From the NCBI RefSeq assembly GCF_047675955.1, contig NC_132904.1:83333447-83397446 (forward strand): a stretch of 64,000 bases of DNA. The letters run 5' to 3'. Numbering within the stretch: position 1 is the first letter of the stretch; the number at the start of each line of letters is the position of its first letter. The notes under the pieces are model-generated. The model saw only the letters and a list, made by a program, of their open reading frames with translations, searched no databases and had not been told where the DNA came from. This DNA comes from Chlorocebus sabaeus (Eukaryota; Chordata; Mammalia; Primates; Cercopithecidae). Both the position numbers and the translations under genes were made by a program. This document shows positions 59,401 to 64,000 of this stretch, piece by piece.

Positions 59401-60019
59401 TCTTCTTATAGATTAAGAGAGTAAGACATAGAGCTTTTACATGACTTGCCCGTCACTCAACTCAATGAGGACAGGACTAGAGGTTTAAAGGAAGTGGGCA
59501 GAGGTGTAAAGGACGTGGGGAGAGTTTAGGTATCCCTTGCAAGAAAGCAGAAACACAGGAAAGCATTGCACAGTGATACTGAGGCCCAGCTGAGGTCAGA
59601 GGTTGTGAATTTCTCATCGCACTAGCAAAATGATAAGCCTGCTGGGATGTTGAAGGCACAGCAGGAGAGCTGTTAGTGATTCATCTGAAGGGATAGGTTT
59701 GCTCTGGTAAAGAATGAGGCCTTGAGGAAGGCTAGAAGGACCTGAGTTCCTGATAGGGCCAAAGAGAAGGCATGGAGAAGAAAGAGGATGGGATCAACTA
59801 TTGTGGTCAGAGCTTCGTCTAATAAAGAATCCATTATTATAACTGCTGTGTTTCCTAAAGCAAGATTTTTGATGATGACTAAAATTTTAAATGATTTGAT
59901 GCATAATTCTATCTACCTGAAGAATATAATAAGAGCAATCCTTTCTTTCTATTCTAGTTAGTAGATTTTTTTTTTTTTTTTTTTTTGCAATGTACATAAG
60001 TAGACCCAACTCAGAAGTA
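59401..60019. other. Flanking DNA with poly(T) run
   Basis: A weak reverse-MIR-like start at 59410-59490 and a T-run at about 59967-59986. No gene. Confidence 0.4.
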
Positions 60020-60205
60020 CAATGGATAGGGGTTAAAAGCACAAGACCTGAAGTTATGCTATCTGGAGCTGTATTTTTGAATAAGTTCTCATCTCTTGTT
60101 ACTTAGAGCTCTTATTTGTAAATGGGTGTAATGATGGTACCTGCCTCATAGGGTTATTGTGAAGTTCAAATGAGTTAACACTATTAATGATACCAGGCTT
60201 TGCAA
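60020..60205 (+). repeat. MIR SINE
   Basis: 'gataggggttaaaagcacaagacctg', 'tcttatttgtaaatgggtgtaatgatggtacctgcctcatagggttattgtgaag'. Confidence 0.8.
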
Positions 60206-60370
60206 TGTGTTTGATTTAGATGCTAAAGACTATTTATTGGTTCCATATTTCAATAATTCACTGAGGAGAAAAGTGAGGGAGGTAAGCATAGAATCTGTGA
60301 AATAAAAATGCCTTTCTAGAGCAAGACAATCAGGTTCCATAGTGAAACAAGACTCTTAAAAATATGCTTA

Positions 60371-60672
60371 CACCAGGCACAGTGGCCCATCCCTGTAATC
60401 CCAGCAGTTTGGGAGGTGGAGGCAGGAGGATCACTTGAGCCCGGGAATTCGATACCAGCCTGGGCAACACAGTGAGACCCTATCTCTACAAAAAATAAAA
60501 AAATTAGCCAAGTGTGGTGGTGCATGCCTGTGGTCCCAGCTACTCAGAAGGTTGAGGTGGAAAGATTGCTGGAGTCTGGGAGGTCGAGGCTGTAGTAAGC
60601 TAAGATTGTGCCAATGCACTCCAACCTAGGTGACAGAGAGAGATTCTGTCTCAAAAAAGTAAAATAAAATAT
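60371..60672 (+). mobile_element. Alu J-like
   Basis: Head ACCAGGCACAGTGGCCCATC, both monomers, tail AAAGTAAAATAAAATA. Confidence 0.95.
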
Positions 60673-61774
60673 ATATACTTGTACAGTTTTTTAACCCTCG
60701 GACTTCATTTCAAGGTTGAAATTGCTTGATACAACTGTAACAGATGTTGTAGTTAAGCTCCCATGTTTCTTGTAACTCCTGAATTCTTTCTGATAAACCT
60801 GGCATGAGATTAGCTGGAGTCTGACTGACATGTGAGGCTTGGGAACACAGGATTCCTTGATATGTAAAAGACCCTTAGATCAAGGGGTAGTTCTTAATTC
60901 ATGCCTGCTGTTATTATTCTTATCTGACTTATACATGATCCCTTACCAGCAATGAGAGATTGTTTATACAAAGAGGAAAGAGGAGTACTTTGGTTTCTAT
61001 TCTGTGTCTTTATTATTGAATACTAATGCATATTGAAAATATTTAAATAAAAAATGCAGTGTTTGCCTTCAAGAAGTTTTAATTTAGCTGGACAATTTCA
61101 TGCAGTGATGAACATATTTCCTCCATGTTTTCAGAAATGGAAGGCAGGGAGAAAGACACCAAGAGAGCAATGGATGAGAAATGAATGCAAAAATTAGAGG
61201 AAGACCCGTACTCCTGTCCCCCAATTTGCAGTGAGGGTAGAGGGACCCAGAAAGGAAAATTCCAGGACAGGGAATCCATATTCAAGACTGTGCATCCTTT
61301 CCTAGGTCTGTCTCTAGGGCATGAATAAATCGAATGTACACATGAATCTGTTTCTGTCATATTTAGGGCCACAACATGATGGAGAGTTGGCTTGTTTTTC
61401 TAACTTAACTGACTTTGTTTAAAGACCCTTGCTCAGAGAAGAGTTCTCAATCAAAGTAGCCATGCTCCATTCCCTATGGGAGGCCATCCAACTCCGGGCC
61501 TGAACTTTGAACGTGGCACCAGTCCACAAAAGGCTCTGCGAGTCCACCCTTGTGTTTTCAAGGCAATGCCTGGGTGTTTGGTCCATCATGGGTAGGTAAC
61601 TTAGTGGGTCTTCAGAATTTTACTATACATCTTGAATGGCATATGGCAGGGCAGCCTTTCCAGCTGAGGTGTCATAACATAGAAGTGGATTGTGGTCACC
61701 ACAATTAATGTATTAGAAATAATAGATAGATAAGCAATGTTGGCAAGTTATTTTCTTGAAGATATATTACAGTA
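60673..61774. other. Non-repetitive flanking DNA
   Basis: A possible reverse L2 piece near 61055-61100; otherwise nothing recognised. Confidence 0.4.
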
Positions 61775-61950
61775 TTAAACGGGTACAGAGTTTCAGCTTT
61801 GCAAGGTGAAAAGAGTTCTGGAGATGGATCGTGGTAATGGTTGCACGATAATGGGAATGCACTTAATACCATCACCAAACTGTTCATTTTAAAATGGTTA
61901 AGATGGTAAACTTTATCTTATGTGTATTTTAACACAATTTAATATATATA
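61775..61950 (+). mobile_element. L1M 3' end
   Basis: 'gggtacagagtttcagctttgcaaggtgaaaagagttctggagatgga' then 'aatggttaagatggtaaactttatcttatgtgtattttaacacaat' is a standard old L1 3' terminus. Confidence 0.85.
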
Positions 61951-62039
61951 ACAGTAGATTTGAGTTTCCAGTTATAATCGTGTCAGTGTCATGCAATTGT
62001 CTACTGATAGGCTTTCTTGTGGGATTGTGTCTTAGTTAG

Positions 62040-62660
62040 CATGTGAGGAATTGCGTGTAACCCTGGACATACCCATGGGAGTGTAGGGGTGAAAAAGTAA
62101 TACCTCTTCTCATTCATCACAAGGGTCACAGCCAACTCTCCTATAATAAAAGACAGATTAGCAAGGGAAAAACGTAACAAATTTATTTAATCAACATTTT
62201 ATGTGAGAGGGGAACCTTCAGAAATGAAGATGCAAAGACCCGGAGAAAACTGTATTTTATGTTTGGTTAACACTGTGTAGAAATGAGATTGGACAAAAAG
62301 TACACGCAAATGGCAATAAACTGAAGGGGAAATCCAGCAAGGCCTGTTTGTTCAGATTCTTTTCAGCCTCTCTGTGTAACATTCCTTCCTCCTGGTATAG
62401 GACAGGACACCTGTAACATGAGGGTTTTCAGGGAAGAAGACAGAAGGACAGAGAGTGACATTTCCAGGTTTTATAGCTTTCTTTGGGGAAGAGGAATTCT
62501 TGTTTCTATGAGATACTTTGAAGGAGAAATAGGTGAAGAAGAAAGGAGAGCAGGAAAAGGTCAGAGAGAACTTCTTACCTCTGAGGGCCTCCCATTTTCC
62601 TTCAGTGCAAAGTACTCAGCATGCCAAAGCTCTGTGCTTTGGGGAATCATGGTCTGAGCC
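62040..62660 (-). mobile_element. Possible LTR fragment (ERVL-like)
   Basis: 'aaaagacagattagcaagggaaaaacgtaacaaatttatttaatcaacattttatgtgag...ggaaccttcagaaatgaagatgcaaagaccc' resembles reversed ERVL-class LTR text, with a minus-strand AATAAA at about 62182. Family not resolved. Confidence 0.4.
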
Positions 62661-62724
62661 CCAACAGGATTGTGTCACACATTGGGAATAATTCATCCTA
62701 GTCTGTTAATAAACAGCCGTGGCC

Positions 62725-62860
62725 TTGGGTAAGTTACTTGACCCATTTTATCCCCCAATTTCTCATTTGTTTGTAAAAAAGAGACGTCTTACAGGGTAAC
62801 CTGACTAAACCTAACATAGTATGTAGTGAGGCACTTTGATGTTAGTTTTCTTCCTTCTGG
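62725..62860 (+). repeat. MIR fragment
   Basis: 'ggccttgggtaagttacttgacccattttatcccccaatttctcatttgt' is forward MIR. Confidence 0.6.
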
Positions 62861-63455
62861 AAATATCACAGAAAGAAGTGAAAAAGATGATTAAAATTCA
62901 CAGGAGACCCACTAAAGGGAATAAATAATCTTGTGAATACTTAAAACTTTGTGTAACCCAAATGTCCTCGTTCCACCAACCCGAGGGAATGAATAAGTTA
63001 TTAATACCCAAATTTTGCAAGCTCACAGCCCCACCTGCAGGATCTCAACTCTTCCTCAAAGATCCTGTTAACTATGTGATGGAGTCCCTGTGTCTTACCA
63101 GTACTCAGGAATAGGTCCAAATGTGTACCACTGCCTCAGCCTCCTTGTTAATGTTCCCTGTCCCAAAGCACCTGAATTTCTCCACCACTGCCAATGCCTT
63201 CCCTGACAACATTGCTTCTCTGTCTGCCTCTCCCTTCCCAAACCCCAAATCCCTGGTGTGTTGTTGTCTCACTGTATCAGAGTTATGTGTTGTGGATTAT
63301 ACAGAAATGGAAAAGGAGCCCTTATACCAGTATTTTTTCACACCTTGTTCATCCTCCGGATGACATGAAAGCTAGTGGGACATAAAAACAGCTTCTGTCA
63401 AGACCAGATTAAACAACAGATCCTGTGCTAACCCCTCTCCTGCACCACCATTACC
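62861..63455. other. Non-repetitive flanking DNA
   Basis: Nothing recognised; 63- and 80-codon ORFs are featureless. Confidence 0.4.
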
Positions 63456-63459
63456 CTGC

Positions 63460-63581
63460 CTCCACCCATCCATCCATCCAATCATCTACTGATTCACCCA
63501 CACATCCATCCATCCATCCGTCCGTCCGTCCATCTGTCCGTTCGTCTGTCCATCCATCCAACCATCCATCCATATATCCAA

Positions 63582-63622
<41 letters not shown>

Positions 63623-63680
63623 CATCCATCCATCTATCCATCCATCCATCCATCCATCCATCCATCCTCTCATCCATTCC
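63460..63680 (+). repeat. Compound tetranucleotide microsatellite
   Basis: Blocks in order: (CATC)n with interruptions, (CGTC)3, mixed CATCTGTC/GTTCGTCT, (CATC)n, (TATC)n of about eleven units at 63585-63620, then (CATC)n again to 63667. Confidence 0.97.
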
Positions 63681-63794
63681 AAGGTACATCCTAGTCCCCT
63701 GCCATCCACATGCAAGACATCCTTCTCTCCCATTTCTCTGTGTTCCCTTAGCCCTTATAAATATTTTGCTACTCAAAATGCTCTTAATATTGAA

Positions 63795-64000
63795 CATATG
63801 TATCAGGTATCTTACTATTAATATTAATATGTGCTTTACTTATATTATTTCTTGTAACTTTACAACACTTAGAGGTAAGTACTAGCCTTAATCTCTCTCA
63901 TTGGACAGATGAGGAAATGGTCATATAGATATTAAGCAGTTAGCTCAAGGTCACACTGGTGATTAATAACAACTAGGATTTGAACCCGGATTTCATGCCA
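63795..64000 (-). repeat. MIR SINE, running off the window
   Basis: 'gtgctttacttatattatttcttgtaactttacaacac', 'acagatgaggaaatggtcata', 'gctcaaggtcacactggtgattaataacaactaggatttgaacccgg'. Confidence 0.78.

Noticed and set aside
63425..63694. 89-codon ORF encoding Ser-Ile-His-Pro repeats
   Set aside because: Pure translation of the tetranucleotide microsatellite.
1..64000. tRNA, rRNA, CRISPR, prophage or operon features
   Set aside because: None seen. Pol III box-like motifs occur only within Alu and MIR copies, and the direct repeats are microsatellites or duplications without spacer-repeat structure.

Overview
This is nuclear DNA from a catarrhine primate, very probably an Old World monkey (macaque/baboon type). 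Nearly all recognisable sequence is primate or mammalian interspersed repeat: Alu, L1, MIR, L2, MaLR LTRs, Tigger. The youngest Alu (42082-42386, with a perfect 15-bp target-site duplication) carries base choices I associate with cercopithecid AluY subfamilies rather than human AluY. There are no bacterial features, CRISPR arrays or operons.

Only one protein-coding segment can be supported. On the minus strand, 14871-15053 is the first coding exon of ME3, mitochondrial NADP-dependent malic enzyme. It encodes 61 residues: an arginine/alanine/proline-rich mitochondrial presequence followed by the conserved start of the mature malic enzyme (KKRGYDV...NPHLNK). It ends in phase 0 at a consensus splice donor (AAG|GTAATG). 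The exon lies in a CpG-rich island (about 14680-15680) with GC boxes and an inverted CCAAT box. That island is the probable ME3 promoter.

Layout. 1-14870 is the 5' part of the ME3 intron that follows this exon (transcription runs right to left). It is repeat-rich and holds one exceptional 36-bp perfect palindrome at 3904-3939. 14680-15680 is the CpG island with the exon, a likely acceptor at 15069 and candidate non-coding exon donors upstream. From about 15.8 kb to 64 kb the window is 5' flanking or intergenic DNA with no supported exon. Main blocks there: L2/MIR-dominated 16-23 kb; a 95/101-bp tandem duplication at 23.5 kb; an AT-rich island with direct and inverted copies of a 75-bp unit at 28.8-29.4 kb; a 155-bp dispersed duplication at 29.76/31.58 kb; L1-rich 33-38 kb and 42-43 kb; a twin-primed L1 insertion at 44.6 kb; an LTR-like block at 47.2-47.8 kb; and a long L1M relic (about 52.9-59.4 kb). 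The L1M relic is a nest of later insertions: Alu, a second L1M end, Tigger, a MaLR LTR, and a poly(A)-tailed segment of about 1.3 kb that itself contains an Alu. A compound tetranucleotide microsatellite lies near the right end.

I found no evidence of an undescribed biological system. The best leads are structural: the palindrome, the AT-rich inverted/direct repeat cluster, the poly(A)-tailed insert of unknown parent, and the open in-frame upstream ATG and alternative splice signals at the ME3 promoter. Repeat subfamily names are from memory of consensus patterns, not from a RepeatMasker run, and boundaries of old repeats are approximate.
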